Shown here piece by piece: positions 10,060 to 11,331 of a stretch of DNA of 11,331 nucleotides. Origin of the DNA: 9FT-COMBO-53-11 sp035291485. GTDB taxonomy: Bacteria; Patescibacteriota; WWE3; 9FT-COMBO-53-11. The translations under genes were made by a program, and so were the position numbers. A model generated the notes under the pieces. The model saw only the letters and a program-made list of their open reading frames with translations, did no database searches and was not told the DNA's origin. Location: the NCBI GenBank assembly GCA_035291485.1, contig DATDSA010000007.1, forward strand, positions 1 to 11,331, written 5' to 3'. Numbering within the stretch: position 1 is the stretch's first letter; each line of letters begins with the position of its first letter.

Positions 10060-11331
10060 TTAGAGATATCCCTCGAGCTCTTTGATGCGGTCGCGTAGCA
10101 GGGCGGCCCGTTCAAATTCGCGGTTGCCGGTCACTTCCTTTAGCTCTTCTTCCAAGTGAGAAACCATCTTCTTGATCTCTTCTTTCGGCAAACCGGGGAG
10201 GGAAACGTCGGTGTGCATCCGCACCTCCTCATCCTCGCTCTGCGCCATCTCCTCCACTTTTCCGCTTCTCTGCCAGGCGAAACCGGCCGTGATGATGGAG
10301 TAGTAGAGCTCCTGCGCCTTTTTCTTGGTCTCCTCGGGAGCATCGGAAGTCGCTAATACCGCCTCCTTCAGTTCAAACGCCCCCCTTTCGATCATCTCCA
10401 ACGACCACCAGGGCCGGGCCGAGGCCCACCAGAATTGATCGGAATGGATCGCCCGATCCAACATCTCCCGGGCCTTCCCCGGATCTTTCGAGTCTCGAAC
10501 GGTCTTGATCGCCAGTTCGGTCAACTCCCATTGCATCTTGTGGATCTCATTGTCGGGATCGTCCCAGCGCGCAAATGGTATCTTTTTCTCCAGATCCTTC
10601 TCCATCAGCGCCCAAGTGGAAGGCCGCGGCTCTACCCTCTCCACCTGCGGGAACTTCTCCGGAAGTTCGGAGATGAGAACGGTCGGTACGGCTTCAAGGG
10701 AGAGAAGCTCCATCAAAGCCCGATCCATTCCGGGGCGGTGATGACCAAAAGTCTCCCCGTCCATCCCGGTTAAAAGGTACTCGTTCTTATCAACCCTGTC
10801 TCCGAGTTCGTCCAAAAATAGCTTCCCCGTTCCCAGCTGACCGGAGAGAATTTTGTAAGAGGTCTCCCGCTCCCGGAAGAAGAGGGTGATTCCGGTTTCC
10901 TGTTCCTGATAAATTCGATCGTATTGGACTCTGCTGGGACAGCTCAACTCCTCGGCGATGATCCAGGAAAAACCCATCTCCTGGGCCGCTTTTGCGACCA
11001 CCGCATCGTAGGCCATCTCGGGAGGGAAAAACCCTTTGGGTTGATAGTCGCCGAAGTATTTATTAATGGTCAGGGCATTGAGCTCGATCTGGCGCTTGAT
11101 CTCTTCCACGGGAATTTTAGGCAGAAGCGGGTGGAATTTCGCCGAACCGGTCAGTTCGATCTGTTTTTTATTAAGTAATTGCCCCACCATCTCGATCACA
11201 TCTTTGTGGCCAAATTCTTCCCAAAGATCCAACAGGACCCCGTTAATGTTGAAAGTGATCCGCGCAGACGGATGATCCAACAGCCCTTTCAGCACCGGCC
11301 GATAGGCCTCTTCGGTAATCCGGTCGACCCA
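10060..11331 (-). CDS. GH57 family glycoside hydrolase with C-terminal UVR motif (5' end outside window)
   Basis: 423 residues are visible, and the frame is open at the window edge, so the N-terminus with the first GH57 motif (HxHQP-like) is missing. The GTG at 11295 is internal, not the start: 12 codons precede it in frame, reading WVDRITEEAYRP. Counting from that GTG codon, GH57 motifs are ELTGSAKFHPLLP (47-59), GFFPPEMAYD (88-97, Glu93 the expected nucleophile), GMDGETFGHH (177-186, Asp179 the expected acid/base) and HSDQFWWAS (284-292). GH57 enzymes hydrolyse or transfer alpha-glucans. The end (about 380-411) is a UVR motif, LEEELKEVTG...ERAALLRDRIKEL, otherwise found in UvrB/UvrC and Clp adaptors, where it mediates protein contacts. 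The downstream kinase-like gene is in the same unit. Confidence 0.88.
   Translation of the reverse strand, partial: WVDRITEEAYRPVLKGLLDHPSARITFNINGVLLDLWEEFGHKDVIEMVGQLLNKKQIELTGSAKFHPLLPKIPVEEIKRQIELNALTINKYFGDYQPKGFFPPEMAYDAVVAKAAQEMGFSWIIAEELSCPSRVQYDRIYQEQETGITLFFRERETSYKILSGQLGTGKLFLDELGDRVDKNEYLLTGMDGETFGHHRPGMDRALMELLSLEAVPTVLISELPEKFPQVERVEPRPSTWALMEKDLEKKIPFARWDDPDNEIHKMQWELTELAIKTVRDSKDPGKAREMLDRAIHSDQFWWASARPWWSLEMIERGAFELKEAVLATSDAPEETKKKAQELYYSIITAGFAWQRSGKVEEMAQSEDEEVRMHTDVSLPGLPKEEIKKMVSHLEEELKEVTGNREFERAALLRDRIKELEGYL

Noticed and set aside
1..11331. CRISPR array, insertion sequence or prophage
   Set aside because: No regularly spaced repeats of 25-40 bp, no transposase or integrase and no terminal inverted repeats; the S74 protein is the only phage-like element and has no phage neighbours.

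Overview
The window looks like a chromosomal segment of a bacterium from the candidate phyla radiation (Patescibacteria), possibly Microgenomates. This placement is inference. It rests on compact genes without recognisable Shine-Dalgarno sites, an L1 protein with a long basic N-terminal extension, an S74 fibre protein beside a carboxypeptidase-regulatory-like membrane protein, a GH57 hydrolase ending in a UVR motif, and an 18-bp palindrome inside rplL. The standard genetic code fits: TAA, TAG and TGA all end recognisable proteins, TGA ending nusG.

Layout from left to right. Positions 1-223 hold three tRNA genes on the minus strand, transcribed Thr(UGU), Tyr(GUA), Thr(GGU). Two encode CCA and the last is cut by the window edge. 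They are preceded by a hairpin-rich leader with a tRNA-like fragment (234-407). A DUF1003 membrane protein follows on plus (454-1008). Next, on minus, is a strong candidate for a structured small RNA of about 160 nt with its own extended -10 promoter and U-tract, folding like 6S RNA (1063-1222). Then come an M50/site-2-protease-like membrane protein with an unusual HExxxH motif (minus, 1264-1875) and ribosomal protein bL28 (plus, 1985-2194). A divergent surface pair follows: an S74 fibre-like protein (minus, 2137-4023) and a large membrane protein with a signal peptide and two carboxypeptidase-regulatory-like domains (plus, 4072-5796).

The right half is a classical translation/secretion cluster on the minus strand, in transcription order secE, nusG, rplK, rplA, then rplJ, rplL. 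A promoter lies before secE. A second promoter plus an L10-type leader with mutually exclusive antiterminator and terminator hairpins lies before rplJ. Upstream of secE, also on minus, are an aminoglycoside-phosphotransferase-fold protein with altered catalytic residues and a GH57 glycoside hydrolase whose N-terminus is outside the window.

The most interesting points are the 6S-like RNA, the recurring TGnTAnnnN extended -10 elements placed 7-9 nt before start codons (predicting leaderless or nearly leaderless mRNAs), the HExxxH site-2-protease-like protein, the divergent surface pair, and short tandem repeats sitting exactly at gene 3' ends. I see no mobile element and no CRISPR array.
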